Positions 1 to 12,678 of a stretch of DNA of 64,000 nt are shown one piece after another. The DNA is from Anthoceros angustus (lineage: Eukaryota; Streptophyta; Anthocerotopsida; Anthocerotales; Anthocerotaceae), in the NCBI GenBank assembly GCA_010909165.1, contig MU008163.1:248001-312000 (forward strand). The letters are read 5' to 3'. Below the pieces are notes generated by a model. That model did not search any database. It was not told where the DNA came from and was given only the letters and a program-made list of their open reading frames with translations. A program made the position numbers and the translations under genes. How positions within the stretch are numbered: position 1 is the stretch's first letter; each line of letters begins with the position of its first letter.

Positions 1-2977
1 GTCCATCCGCAAGGACCGGACAAATTCCTTCACCGGAGGAACAGGCAGCAAGGAGGCCAAGCGGGCGGAGGACCTCGCAGCAGAGGGGCGAGCGCAGCAG
101 AAGCAGAGGACGCCCGGGCGCAAGCGTAACGGGCGCGGATCTCGCGAGGCACGACCGACCAGAGCCAAGCCGAGAGGCTCGGTGGCCAAGGAGGCGGAGG
201 CCAAGGCCGATCGCGATCACTATCGCGTGATCGAACCGTGGAGGAGGCGGCCGAGCCACGCCAATCAAGGCCGAGCAAGTGGTCATGAGCAAGTACGGCC
301 GAGCCGTGAGGAGGCATCGAGGCCAAGACCCGGGAGATTGGGGACCTCTGTGCACTGGAGGTAGAAGGGCGGCAGGAGCCGGAGGATGAAGGACACCTTG
401 GAGTTGCAACCCAAGATGCACGGAGCAGCAGGGGTTCTCAACCCAGAGAATCCAAGACTCGAAGAGGTAGAACGCCCAGCCCGCTTGAAGACGGAGGAGA
501 ATAGGGGCAAGGAGTTCGACGCCGGTTGCTGCGCAGGATGGAAGTGAGTTTGACGGGATACCGCCCGCCTGAGAAGGAAGTGAGGACCGGAAAGAATAGA
601 GGGAAGAAAGCACCGGAGGAGAGGCATGCTCGTCCGGCCAGGGAAGGAAGGAGCTCACCCATGGCCCGCAAACTGGCGGAGCTGAACAACGACGGGAGGA
701 GGAGAACGTCGAGCAGCAGCGAAGGTTGCAAGAGGTAACGGAGGCAGCCTTGACGGCCTCAAGGGAGTCCGCCCGCCTACAGCTGGTAAGCTTGGCCACG
801 GAGACGGGCCAGCAGGCTGGGCGATCTGCTCAGTTGCCGGAGCACCTCTGGAGGAGGGAGTACCGGGTGCTCCGGGCTCATGTAGAGGAGGCGATTCAGC
901 AAGTCGATTCCGACTTCGCCTACTACCACGCAGAGCTCCTCAAGGCTCGAGGTCCTGCGCCACCCCAGCAGGAGGGTGGACTCAAGGGATGGAAGGAGGA
1001 GCGAGAGAGGACGGACCCGGGACAAAGACAACCGCTGGAGTCCTAGGAGCCTGCTTGACGACGGCAGCAGAGGCGAGGAGAGAGCTGGAGGAACCGGAGG
1101 AGGAAGGTCGCCACACCGAGGTAAGCACTCACCCTCGCATGGAAGGAGGGAGGATCTTGGAGGAAGCCGTGAGCCTGACGGGATACCGCCCGCCCGGAGA
1201 AGGAAGTGGCCTCCGGAAAGAATAGAGGGGGAAGCACCGGAGGAAAAGGCTACGCTTGCTCGTCCGGCCAAGTGAAGGGGAGCTCACCCATGGCCCAAAT
1301 GGCGGAACAACGACGGAGGAGGAGAACGCCGAAAACAAGGTTGCAAGAGGTAACGGAGGCAGCCTTGACGGCCTCAAGGGAGTCCGCCACCACACCGTAA
1401 GCCACACGAGACGCCCAGCCGGGCGATCCGCCTGGGCCGGAGCACCTGAGGAGGAGCACCCGGCTGTGTAGAGGAGGCGATCTCAAGTCGATTCCGACCG
1501 CCTACTACCACGCAGAGCCCTCAAGGCCTCGAGGTCCCGCGCCACCCCAGGCAGGAGGGTGGACTCAAGGGATGGAAGGAGGAGCGAGAGGACGGACCCG
1601 GGACAAAGACAACCGCTGGAGTCCTAGGAGCGCCTGCTTGACGACGGCAGCAGCGCGAGGGAGAGCAGGAGGAACCGGAGGAGGAAGGGTCCACACCGAG
1701 GTAAGCACTCAAGACCCTCGCATGGAAGGAGGAGCGAGAGGGAGGATCTTGAGAGGAAGGGAAAAGGGTGCAACCGGGCATTCGGGAACCAAGGAGGGCT
1801 CAGGATGAACCCGTGACTAGCCCGTGAGGAGGCATGCCCAGAGTCGAGGGTCCTGACTTTGTCCCGGACTGAGGAAAGGCCGATCCCGAGGTCCGCCTCA
1901 AGGAAGTCTGGACTTAGGGATCCAGAGTGACGATCCGACCCCGAGGTCCGACCCTGTGGAAGGGTTGGGTCCAAGACCGACCGGAGGCAAGTCCGGCCCC
2001 GAGGACCTGACTCCAAAGAAGGTCCTGTGAGACCGGACCCCAGAGGGAAGACCTGACCTAGAGGTCCGGACTGAGTCAGACAGGGTCCCGAGGTCCAAAC
2101 TGGGAGTGGGGAGAGCCACACCAACCCCAAGCAGATCCAGCTTGAGGGCCCATCAGGGCCCGCCAGAGAGAAGAGGGAGGACGAGGAAGACTTGGTGATT
2201 GCGTGCCGCCGTCGATGCACTGGAAGAGGAATTGGATCATCCGACAGCGCGCACTGATGTGGCCTTGGGTGCCAAGAAGGAATGATCCGCCCCCACCACC
2301 GACGGCGAGAAGGAATAGGAGGGTAGTAGTAGGCGTCGGTTAGCACCGAAATGCCTCACCGTAATAGAGGTGTAATAAAGGCGCCGACCTTAGTATAAGA
2401 GGGCTAAGGCCAATAAATCATCTTTCTCTTGGTGTTGATGCCGCTCTGCGCACCTTTGTGTGTCTTCTTGCTAACGTGAGTCCCGAGTCACCGAAAGGTG
2501 CACGACACCCGGGAGATTGATCAGGTCCCGTGACGACCTAACGTGTTGTGGTGTGTGCAGGAAGGGTGATCTGACCCGTGCTCGCCCGAGCCGCCCAAAG
2601 ACCGAACGGACGAACGCGTGAGCCGAGGAACTCCGGAGGGCGGCAGCCCGGACGAGAGGCCCGCTGAACGACGGAGGAGGTCCGGACTGGTAACCCGGCC
2701 TTTTCTAAGACCGAGAGTGCGTGAGGGAGAGAGGAAAGGACGAAGTGTGAGTGACGAATGTGAACGATACGGACGCGAACGGGTCTAAACGCTTGGCCAT
2801 ACCGGCCTGTGACGGTGAACGCTAGAGTAGTTAGAGTAGTGTGCGTTGAGATCAACGAGCGCGGCGCGGTAGGAATCACCAAACGCTGCAAACGGAGCCT
2901 ATCATTCCTTTGGGAACGGATTTCTTCCTACAACGACACGGATTGTGGCGCGCCGCTATCACGAAAGTCGCGCCACA
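1..2977 (+). mobile_element. Long LTR of Ty3/gypsy family, copy 1 (5' part outside window)
   Basis: The segment is collinear with the 3' parts of the complete LTRs at 6776-12447 and 17961-26490. It opens inside the region coding for coiled coil, passes a short tandemly repeated block (the stretch near 732 recurs near 1345), then a low-complexity stretch built of GAGGTCCGGAC-like words (about 1850-2110), then a TATA box and polyadenylation signal at about 2393-2417. It ends with CCACA at 2977, directly before a primer-binding site. The start of this LTR and any target-site duplication lie outside the window. All reading frames are broken. Confidence 0.75.
2393..2417 (+). promoter_or_regulatory. 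LTR TATA box and polyadenylation signal, copy 1
   Basis: TATAAGA at 2393 is followed about 19 bases later by AATAAA at 2412. The same pair recurs near 11861, 25903 and 27173 in the other LTR copies. This arrangement marks the end of U3 and the start of R, and places almost the whole long LTR upstream of the transcription start. Confidence 0.6.
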
Positions 2978-2980
2978 TTT

Positions 2981-2993
2981 TGGCGCTGCCGGG
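2981..2993 (+). other. Degenerate primer-binding site, internal I
   Basis: TGGCGCTGCCGGG lies three bases after the LTR end CCACA. It is the tRNA-Asp primer site seen complete at 27765-27782 with several bases deleted. Confidence 0.6.
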
Positions 2994-3211
2994 AATGAAA
3001 TCGCCCGTAGCGCGTGGATGCGTGGAGGACGGAGGTAGTTAAGGAAGAATTGCTAAGAGAGTCGGACGCCAGATCGCCGAGCGCCCGAGCGCAGTACGTG
3101 AGAGACGACGAGCTCGAGGCGAGTCAACGAACCGCAGGCGTGGAATTGTCGGATCGTGAGGAGGAAGGCAGGCGTGGCGAAGAGGAGCGATCTCACCCCT
3201 TACGCGACACG

Positions 3212-5000
3212 ATGGCAACAACAACGACCAAAAGTTTACTCTTTGGAGGTAAGAAGGAGCGGATGCGAAACCTTTGTTGAGGATTTCGTATCCCGAGCGA
3301 ACTTCAACGGAGAAGGGTCGGATGCAGCTCAAATTGCTCCAAGGGGTCCGGGGACAGGCCGGTACCGGAGGAAGTACCGGCCACCCTGCAACGCCTCGCG
3401 ACCTTCAAGCATCAAGGATGCCTTCTGGAAAGATTCCGCGAATCGATCAAGAAGGCTACATCCCGCCCAAGCTTGAGAACCCAAAGAGGGCAAGACGGAA
3501 AAAGTTGGGATCGACATCGAACGGTTCTATGCCCTCCGGATCGGCACCCCACCCACACCACGGCGCAGCGGTGCGTTGGTTCGCAGCCTACCTAAGCCAA
3601 TGGCTAAGCATGCCGCTGCGCAGAAGGATGTGAGTAAGGCGAGCGGCGGAAAACTAAGAATCGATGCACCAACGAACGAGAACGACTCAAGGAGGAAAGA
3701 AGAAGAAAAGAGGCGGAATCGGAATCAAGATGAAGAGCCCTGAAGGAGAGGAGGAAGAGACCGAGGTCACTGGAGGAAGAGGAGGAGACAGAATCCAAGC
3801 TCCAGAGGCGAGGAGCCGCCCGCAAAAACAAGAAGAAGGCTGTGGTGAAACGGCGGCGCGGGAAGAAGGAGGTCGCGATACTAGCTCCGGTGCGCGAGGC
3901 CCCTTCGGACCCCGCCCCCTTGAAAGAGGTAGCTGGGTTGAGGGAAGACCTGGAGAGAGTCATAAAAAAGGTGGAAGAGTTGACGATCAATCAGGTGAAA
4001 GATCGTGAGCGACGCAAGGTGGCCACCACGGTCAGGACTCATTTATGGTGTGCGGTGTGCCACCAAAGATGGGCACTGGCGAATTGCCCTCCGCACTGTG
4101 AACTGTAGAGTACGACTATGAGGAGGAGCCTGAGGAACAGTGGGAGGATGCTTACCAAGTGCAAGAAGCACCCCCGGGGCCGCGATACCCGAAGACGATG
4201 TATCCGCCGGAGGTCCATCCATACACCGCCTCCGATGCAACCTCGAATGGGAGGACCTCCATTCTTCGGCAGCGGTGGTCTGGAACTGGGAACCCCGGAC
4301 ACTACTCCAACGCCTCCCATACCCCACCAGACAAGGTAACGGAGACTTTGAACGGCTGTGTGGAGATTGTAAGCAGGCGGGGCACATGCCAGGCAGAACC
4401 CTGTGTCCGAATCCTCGCTCGAGGACGGTACGCTACGCAACCCCGGCTGGGGAGCCAAGACCACCGACGCCCCCCCTCCCTAAGGCGGCGCCTGTGCTAC
4501 AAATTGAAGACGCACAACTGGCGGAGTGGGAGGAGGCACCGAGGGAGCCTGAAACGAGGTGGTACGAAGCAAGTTCGGCCAAGGAGAAGAAGGCGGACCT
4601 GGAGGTACTGGAAGTGTCAACCCGGAGTCGCCGAAAGGAGCGGAAGGAACGGAGACAGTTTAAGAGGAAGAAAAATGGGGATAGTCCCACGGATACGGAG
4701 GACGGAACACCCGCGAAGGAAGCCGAACCCGCCAAAGAGGACGAGTTAAACCGGGCAGCCCTGCCAGGAGAAGAAACCCCCCAAAAGCCACCGGGAGTCT
4801 CCGGAGAAGCGGACTCACCTACGGCAACGCCGCAGCTTCCCACCGGATGTGGTTCGAAGTGACCGAGATGCTTCAAGAAGAACTCCGACAGACCCGTAAG
4901 GTCCGACCACAAACAGCAAGAGCCAAACGCTGAGGAGACAAGGCGACGCAGAGAGAACCACCCGCCCTTTCAAGGTGACTTGATGATGGACCAACAACAC
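3212..5000 (+). pseudogene. Gag remnant, internal I (Ty3/gypsy)
   Basis: The frame opens with ATG at 3212 (Met-Ala-Thr-Thr-Thr-Thr...) like the Gag start at 28031. Recognisable stretches follow: the capsid-like segment around 3520-3640, a Lys/Glu-rich linker at 3680-4000, and the zinc-knuckle region near 4270-4420. The first Cys and Gly codons of the knuckle are altered, giving WNWEP in place of CWNCG. A Lys/Glu-rich tail runs to about 4860. Many short deletions break the frame, so no full-length Gag could be made. The equivalent parts of internal II and IV show the same order. Confidence 0.75.
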
Positions 5001-5039
5001 TTGGTGTCCCTTAGGCGCTTGTTAAAGGACAACCCGTAT

Positions 5040-6775
5040 CGATGTGAAGTCCGAAGGCCATCGTGGAAACGCAACCACGCCGGAACTCCTTGGTCCTAAG
5101 GGCAAGAACGTGGAGGTAAGGGTCGATCTCATACGGACCCCGGGCGCCAGCAGTGGAAATTGGGGTGTGTAATTAAAAACGTCTAGACACGGGTCGGAGG
5201 AACCTCATCACCGAGGCCACCGCAAGACGGCCGGGTTCACCACCTTCGAGCCATCCACCAAAACCCTCGTGATGGCGGACATGTCGCGCGAGCGCCAGCA
5301 GGGAGTTGTCCGAGTCCAAGCCACCATAGCGGAGCCCCTATACATTAGATTTTGTCGCCATCGACCCGCCGACCTGGGGTATGAGGTCCGCGAAGCGGCC
5401 GGCGCCTCGCCGATAAAACTACACTTTGGACGGAAGGAAATACACTTGCCGTGGACTGGGATCCAAGGTGAGGGAAGGACGGTAGCGATTACCGGAGTAA
5501 GGACATATCGCGGGTGAAAACCGCACTAGTAGGGTACACCTCCGCCAAGATGGGACGATGAACGCGAGGATACGAATGAGGACTACCCTTTCCCCAAAAT
5601 CACGTGGTCAGAGGAGGAGATGGATTACCGGAGGGACGCCTTTGGAGCGGAGGTGGACGAGGAGGTCATCGATTGTTTTAGGGTGGACTCTGCGGCGGAA
5701 CAAGAGCCGGGGGAAGGCAATCAAGAGGAGGGTCCAGCAGAGGACGGGGAGGTAGAAACTGAGGAAGTAACCCGTTTCACTTCGGACGAGCTCTTTCGGG
5801 AGTGGGGAATGCGTGAAGATGAACCTCGGATGGAGGACGACGGCCGGACGAGCGGGCGAAGAGAAAGGGAGACCACCAACCCGACGATGTGGAAGACGTG
5901 GAGGTTCGCCAGGAAATTCCTCAAATTCCGCAAGGGCATGCCGGAGGGAAAACGAGACCTCACACGCTTGTTGGGGAATTCAATGGGTGTTTGCTTTCAA
6001 GGTCACGGATATGAAAGGCATTCAAACAAGGCTAACACCGGATAGATCTGAAGCCGTGAGCGGTGCCTGCTCGATTAGGGCAAGATAAATCAATCCCAAG
6101 CACTCGCCAAGGTCAAGGAAGTCCCGGATAAGTATCCGGAAGCGACATCATCTTCCCAATCGTAAATAAAGGAGTGGGTGGCGCCCATTGTGGTCGTGGC
6201 CAAGAAGCGCAGGGCGATTCGGGTCTGCCAGATCGGAGAAAGCTTAACGCCGCCACGAAAAGGACCATTTCCCATGCCCTTTGTGGACGACATATCGATA
6301 GGTGGCGGCCGGAGTACCTACTCCTTCTTGGACGGCCTACTGGCCACAACCGCCACACCTAAGGGGAGTCGGACGATAAGACAACATTCACCACGGAGTG
6401 GGGGACGCTTGCCTACAAACGGAGCGCCTTCGGATGACAGAGCACCCGGATCATTTATGGATGGTGACCAATGTCTTCCGGAATTCTAGGGACTTCATGG
6501 AGGTGTTCTTGGACGACTTGTGCACGGAGAGGAGGACAAACACGGGACATTTATGAAGTGTTTGGAACGATGTAGGAGACTCAACTGCCTCGCATCCGAG
6601 AAGTGCTACTGCATGACAGAGGGAATCTTGTTGGGGCACCGAGTGTCGAAGAGGGATAGAGGTGGACCAAGACAAGGTGAAAGTCATCCCCTCGCAGCCC
6701 ACCAACGAACTTGAAGGAGTTACGGGACCCCGGCATGGTGGGTTACTATAGTTTATACAAGATTTTGCAAAGCGG
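5040..6775 (+). pseudogene. Pol remnant, internal I: protease and partial reverse transcriptase
   Basis: The protease segment lies at about 5090-5350 but has lost bases in the active-site loop. Reverse-transcriptase stretches lie at about 5950-6770, including EWVAPIVVVAKK near 6172 and the segment with FLDD near 6500. At 6775 the sequence breaks off in the reverse-transcriptase thumb region and passes straight into an LTR start. RNase H and integrase, present in internal II, are therefore missing. This copy is dead and could only be mobilised in trans. Confidence 0.75.
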
Positions 6776-7389
6776 TGTGGACTACGGGCTTCCCCGGGGG
6801 TTAGAAATTAGGTAGGATTTTGTTTTTGTGGAGCGAAGGATAAAATGAGGCTAAAAGGGGAAATAAGATGCTAGCACTGGACGGCACTGAGTATACTCCG
6901 ACCGGAGTGAGGAACGACTAGACCTACGATGGCGCGCAAGGTAACGGATAAGTCCGACCCACCTGTGACCGTGCAGTGATAAGTACGCCAGGAAAGTAAC
7001 TTAGAAGTTGCCGTAAGGACGGACCAGGCGACGCCACGTGACGACCCCGAGTGGAGGACGGCATGCGCCGGGTCAGACCGTAACCTGCCGAGGCCGTTAT
7101 AGGGTGTATTCACGCCTGGCCGCGCGCGCGCGAGGGGCCGCAGTACGCGGCGGAGGCGTACGCGGCAGCAGAGGCCGCAGTGCCGCGCACTCTCGCTACG
7201 GATGTGGAAGAGGCGCCCCGCCCCGCCGGTTACTCCCGGCGTGGTCGCGAAGAAGGTCATGCCGCAGCCGAGACACCGCGATCTCGCGCCCGCAACCGCT
7301 CGGGCGGTATCTCGTGGACACTGACGCTCGCGCGCGGCTCACCGCTGAGGTCGGAGCAGAACGCGCGGCGAAGGCGCAACGCTGCCAGC

Positions 7390-10300
7390 CTCCGGCGGCC
7401 ACAAAGAACCAAGGAGGAGAAGGCGATGGCACCCAAAAGCCCGCGGAAGTTTGGGAGCCATGGAACCTTGTGGAGCGCAACATTGTGACCCGCGCTATCC
7501 GGACTTTGGGCTCGCCCAGGAAGCGGAGAATTGGTGCAGGAGTGGCATTTGGATGTGTTCCATGGTCCGGACATTTGAGCACCGTCCGGAGTTTGCCCGA
7601 AGATGCCGGCGGCGGTCAACAAGGAGGTGCGGTCCAAGAACCTCCGGAGGACCCAAGGCGATGGACCTTGAGGTCCCGAGGCGGCCTACAACCGCCCAAG
7701 GAGGAAGAGGGGAGGGTGCCGAGCCCCTCAAGGCGGGGAAGATAGGGCCACGCACAGTGATGCTAAGGCTCGACGCAACGGACCACCAACGGTTGGTCGA
7801 TATCCGACCGCTGGAGCCGTGGGCCCGATCATTGTCCATCGAACCTACTCACCAAGGTGGATCACCTTGGTGATAATCTATTGGTGTTCCCGCACGCGCA
7901 GAAAGAGGGCGACTGGGAAGGATTATCTTCGCCTGCCAGCTGTGAGGCTCGCAAGCTCAGACCGAGAAGCCTCGCCATCTGGGCCCCCATACCGATCCAT
8001 GTATGGGGCATTTCAGCTCCTCAAGGAAGGAGAGCTTGAGCGAGCGCCCGGAAAGGACCGGAGGCCCCGCCAAGTGGAGCGGCAAGGGCGCCGGAGGAGG
8101 AGGCCGGTCGTCAAAACCAAACGGACTCGGAGGAGGACGATCGAGGATTCCTGACTCCATACGTGAACGGACCCCTCACCACCTGTGGAAGTATGGGAAG
8201 CCCGCCTCCTCCTTCCGTGCCCCAACCACAGCCCAAGAGGCGCCTGACCCCAGCCCGCCACGCCATCACTCCTACCGAGGAGCCCCCGACTGTGAGAGAG
8301 CCAAGAGACGCAAGACCACGGCTACCAACGCTGCACCCTGGGCGCAAGACTCTTCCCCGCCACGGAGTGGCAAGAAGCGAGGAAGCAGAAGGAGGGCGAA
8401 GGGACGCCGCCTGTGAGCGGAGGACACCGCAGCACCGATCCAGAGCCGGGTCCCGCCGGCTGTGAAGGGGCAAAGGGCGTGCTCCTGACTCCATCACCTC
8501 CGCCGAGCCCTGGAGAAAAGGGCGAGAAGGAGCTCGCGCAAAAGGGCCAAGGAGGGGAAGCTGAGTCAAGACTCGTGACCTAAGGGTCCCGATTGGTCCG
8601 AGAACCCACCGACTTGCTCCGGATCATGCGTATGGAGGTCCTCGACGCGGAGATGCCGCCCCGCACGGACTTTGTGGGAGCCTCACAGCCGGCCGTGGAA
8701 GAAATTCCCCGCCTCCTCCTTCCGTGCCCCAACCAACCACAGCAGAAGCCCCGACCCCAGCAGCCCGCCATCACTCCTACCGAGGAGCCCCCGACTGTGA
8801 GAGAGCCAAGAGACGCAAGACCACGGCTACCAACGCTACCCTGCCGTGCAAGACTCCCCGCCACGGAGTGGCAAGAAGCGGAGGAAGCAGAAGGAGGGCG
8901 AAGGACGCCGCCTGGAGCGGAGGACACCGCAGCACCGATCCAGAGCCGGGTCCCGCCGGCTGTGAAGGGGCAAAGGGCGTGCTCCTGACTCCATCACCTC
9001 CGCCGAGCCCTGTGGAGAAAAGGGCGGAGAAGGAGCTCGCGCCAAAAGGGCCAAGGAGGGGAAGCTCGAGTCACTCGTGACCTAAGGGTCCCGATTAGGT
9101 CCGAGAACCCCCGACTTGCCCGATCATGGTATGGAGGTCCTGACGGACTGTGAGATGCCGCCCCGCACGGACTTTGTGGGAGCCTCACAGGGCCGTGGAA
9201 GAAACACGGGTCCTGCTACCGCCATGGACGGTATGCCTGGGTCTCGCGGGATGGCCGAGAAGACCTGGAGGTAGAAGCCACCCGAGGCGCATGGTACTCC
9301 TCCAGAGCAGCTGGAGGGAGCCCAGAGGCGAGAAGGAAGGCCAAGCTCGGCCGATTGAGGAAGGAAAACGCCGGGAGGCGGAGAGGGAGGTCCGTCCATC
9401 CGCAAGGACCGGACTAAATTCCTTCACTGGAGGAGAGGCTCGTGAAGGTGGCCAAGGAGGCCCAAGCGGGCGGAGGACCTCGCAGCAGAGGGGCGAGCGC
9501 AGCAGAAGCGAGGACGCCCGGCGCAAGCGAACGGGCGGATCTCGCGAGGCAGCCTGACCGACCGAGCCAAGCCGAGAGGCTCGTGAAGGTGGCCAAGGAG
9601 GCGGAGGCCACGGCGAGCCGATCGCGATCACTATCGGCGTGATCGAACCGGTGGAGGGAGGCGGCCGAGAGAGCCGCCAATCAAGGCCGAGCAAGGGAGC
9701 AAGCACGGCCGAGCCGTGAGGAGGCATGGAGGCCAGACCCGGGAGATTGGGGACCCTGTGGTGCACTGCAGGAGGTAGAAGGCGGGCAGGAGCCGGAGGA
9801 CAAGAAGGACACCTTGGAGTTGCAACCCAAGATGCACGAAAGCAGGGGTTCTCAACGAGAATCCAAGACTTCGAGCGAGGTAGAACGCCCAGCCCGCTTG
9901 AAGACGGAGGAGAACAGGCGTGCAAGGAGTTCACGCCGCAAGGTTGCGCAGGATGGCGGAAGCCGTGAGCCTGACGGGATACCGCCCGCCGGAGAAGGAA
10001 GTGGAGGACCGGAAAGAATAGAGGGGAAGAAAGCACTGGAGGAGAGGCTAGCTGCGTCCGGCAGGTGGAAGGAGAGCTCACCATGGCCCGCAAATCAAGT
10101 GAGCCGGAACAACGACGGAGGAGGAGAACGCCGAGCAGCCAAGGTTGCAAGAGGTGAGGTGGCCAAGGAGGCGGCCTCAAGGGAGTCCGCCATACCGTAA
10201 GCTTGGCCACGGAGACGGGCCAGCAGTGGGCGACCCGAGCACCTGGAGGAGGGAGTACGGTGCTGGGCTCATGTAGAGGAGGCGGCCGAGAGAGCCGCGC

Positions 10301-11250
10301 CAATCAAGGCCGAGCAAGTGGTCATGAGCAAGCACTCGAGCCGTGAGGAGGCATGGAGGCCAAGACCCGGGAGATTGGGGACCCTGTGGTGCACTGCAGG
10401 AGGTAGAAGGCGAGGCGTGGAGCCGGAGGACAAGAAGGACACCTTGGAGTTGCAACCCAAGATGCACGGAGCAGCAGGGGTTCTCAACGAGAGAATCCAA
10501 GACTTCGAGCGAGAGGTAGAACGCCCAGCCTCCGCTGAAGACGGAGGAGAATAGGCGGTGCAAGGAGTTCACGCCGCAAGGTTGCGCAGGATGGCGGAAG
10601 CCGTGAGCCTGACGGGATACCGCCCGCCTGGAGAAGGAAGTGGAGGACCTCCGGAAAGAATAGACGAGGGAAGAAAGCACCGAGGAAGGAGCTTGCTCGT
10701 CCGGGTGAGGAAGCAGAGGAGCTCACCATGGCCCGCAATCAAGTGAGCAAAACAACGACGGAGGAGGAGAACGCCGAGCAGCCAAGGTTGCAAGAGGTAA
10801 CGAGGCAGCCTTGACGGCCTCAAGGGAGTCCGCCCGCCACACCGTAAGCTTGGCCACGAGACGGGCTGCCAGGCCGGGCGATCCGCCACGGAGCACCTGG
10901 AGGAGGGAGTACTGTGCCCGGCTCATGAGGAGGCGATCTGAAGTCGATTCCGACCGCCTACTACCACGCAGAGCTCCTCAAGGCTCGAGGTCCCGCGCCA
11001 CCCCAGGCAGGAGGGTGGACTCAAGGGATGGAAGGAGGAGCGAGAGAGGACGGACCGGACAGACAAGGAGTCCTAGGAGCGCCTGCTTGACGACGGCAGC
11101 AGCAGGCGAAGGAGAGCAGGAGGAACCGGAGGAGGAAGGGCGCCACACCGAGGTAAGCACTCTGACCCTCGCATGGAAGGACGAGGGAGGATCTTGAGAG
11201 GAAGGAAAGGTGCAACCGGGCATTCGGGAACCAAGGAGGGCTCTGGATGA
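7390..11250 (+). pseudogene. LTR-embedded accessory reading frame, copy 2 (broken)
   Basis: Read in the sense direction and allowing for frameshifts, the order is: a segment with EPWNLVERNIVTRAIRTLG near 7455; a segment like IIVHWNLLTKVDHLGDNLLV near 7830; a proline-rich part (PPPSVPQP, ITPTEEPPTVRE) at about 8200-8970, present twice; then a long Glu/Arg/Ala/Lys-rich coiled-coil part at about 9300-11050 with internal repeats of about 620 bases. The same order is found on the - strand at 32.9-35.4 kb in a much more open frame. The middle segment resembles in pattern the plant 'putative transposon protein' families often found beside gypsy elements. That comparison is from memory and unproven. 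Confidence 0.55.
8202..9090 (+). repeat. Tandem duplication of proline-rich segment within LTR copy 2
   Basis: The stretch starting GCCTCCTCCTTCCGTGCCCC at about 8204 recurs at about 8711, and the sequence downstream stays parallel (CCATCACTCCTACCGAGGAG, then GTGAGAGAGCCAAGAGACGC) in both. The period is about 506 bases, with many small indels between the copies. Confidence 0.6.
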
Positions 11251-11860
11251 ACCTGACCAGCCCGTGAGGAGGCATGCCCAGATCGAGGTCCTGACTTTGT
11301 CCGACTGAGGAAAGGCCGATCCCGAGGTCCGCCTCAAGGAAGTCCGACTTAGGGATCCACTCAGTGACCGGACCCGAGGTCCGGACCCTGTGGAAGGGTT
11401 GGGTCCAAGACCGACGAGGCAAGTCCGGCCCCGAGGACCGGACTCAGAAGAAGGCCGGCCCAGAGACCGGACTCAGGGAAGACCGACCCCAGAGGTCCGG
11501 ACCGAGTCGAGACAGGTCCCGAGGTCCAAACTCGGGAGTGGGGAGAGCCACCACCACCAACCCCAGCAGATCCCCTTGAGGGCCCATGCCAGGGGCCCGC
11601 CAGAGAGAGAAGAGGGAGGACGAGGAAGACTTGGTGGTGACCCGTGCTCGTCGCCGCCACGGTGGCGCACCGGCTGCATCGGAAGAGGAAGGGGTCGGAT
11701 CATCCGATTGCGCGCCGCACTGTGGCCGCCGTGCCAAGAAGGAATCTATCCCACCCCACCACCGACGGGCGAGATAGGAATAGGAGATAGTAGGCGGCCG
11801 GTTAGGCACACCGAAATGGCCTCACCGTAATAGAGGTAATAAAGGCGCCGACCGGCGTAG

Positions 11861-11888
11861 TATAAGAGGGCTAAGGCCGCTCAATAAA
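11861..11888 (+). promoter_or_regulatory. LTR TATA box and polyadenylation signal, copy 2
   Basis: TATAAGAGGG at 11861 is followed by AATAAATC near 11883. It is the same unit as at 2393. Confidence 0.6.
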
Positions 11889-12450
11889 TCATCTTTCTTG
11901 GTGTTGATGCCGCTGCGCACCTTTGTGTGTCTTCTTGCTAACGTGAGTCCCGAGTCACCGAAAGGTGCACGATACCCGGGAGATTGATCGTGGTCCCGTG
12001 ACGGACCTAACGTGTTGTGGTGTGTGGGAAGGGTGATCGGTGACCCGTGCTCGCCCGAGCCGCCCAAAGACCGAACGGACGAACGTGAGCCGGAGGAACT
12101 CCGGAGGGCGGCAGAGCCCGGACGGAGAGGCCGAACGACGGAGGAGGTCCGGACTGTAACCCGCGGCCTTTTCTAAGACCGATGAGTGTAGCGTGAGGGG
12201 AGAGAGGAAAGGACCGAAGTGTGAGGACGAATGTGAAACGGACGCGAACGGGTCTAAACGCTTGGCCATACCGGCCCAGACGGTGAACGCTAGAGTAGTT
12301 AGGAGTATGTGCGTTGAGGCCGAACGAGCGCAAGTGCGTAGAATCACCAAACGCGCAAACGGAGCCTATCATTCCTTTGGGAACGGACTTCTTCCTACAA
12401 CGACACGGATTGTGCGCTACCGCTGGCCATCACGAAAGTCGCGCACATTT

Positions 12451-12463
12451 TGGCGCTGTCGGG
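12451..12463 (+). other. Degenerate primer-binding site, internal II
   Basis: TGGCGCTGTCGGG follows the LTR end after TTT. Compared with the complete tRNA-Asp site at 27765 it has lost several bases. Confidence 0.55.
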
Positions 12464-12678
12464 AATGAAATCGCGTAGCCGCGTGGATGCGTGGAGGACG
12501 GAGGTAGTTAAGGAGAATTAAGAGAGTCGGACGCCAGATCGCCGAGCGCCCGAGCGCAGTAACGTGAGAGACGACGAGCTCGAGGCGAGGTCACAACCGC
12601 AGGCGGTGGAGTTGTCGGATCGAGAGGAGGAAGCAAGTCAGGGTGGCGCAAGAGGAGCGGTTCCTCCGCCTTGCGACG

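Larger units (their letters stand above)
6776..12447 (+). mobile_element. Complete long LTR, copy 2 (about 5.7 kb)
   Basis: It begins TGTGGACTACGG and ends GCACA just before TTT and a primer-binding site, with 5-base inverted ends of TGTGG/CCACA type (the last is slightly decayed here). The first about 600 bases are non-coding and include a block of CACGTGACGACCCCGAG type at 7035. About 7390-11250 holds the remains of a sense reading frame (separate entry). The TATA box is at 11861 and the AATAAA near 11883, only about 570 bases from the 3' end, so U3 makes up about 90% of the LTR. It serves as 3' LTR of internal I and 5' LTR of internal II. Confidence 0.7.

Noticed and set aside
9185-10303. 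372-codon open frame on the - strand
   Set aside because: Same antisense effect as above. It repeats inside itself with the DNA repeats and has no recognisable domain.
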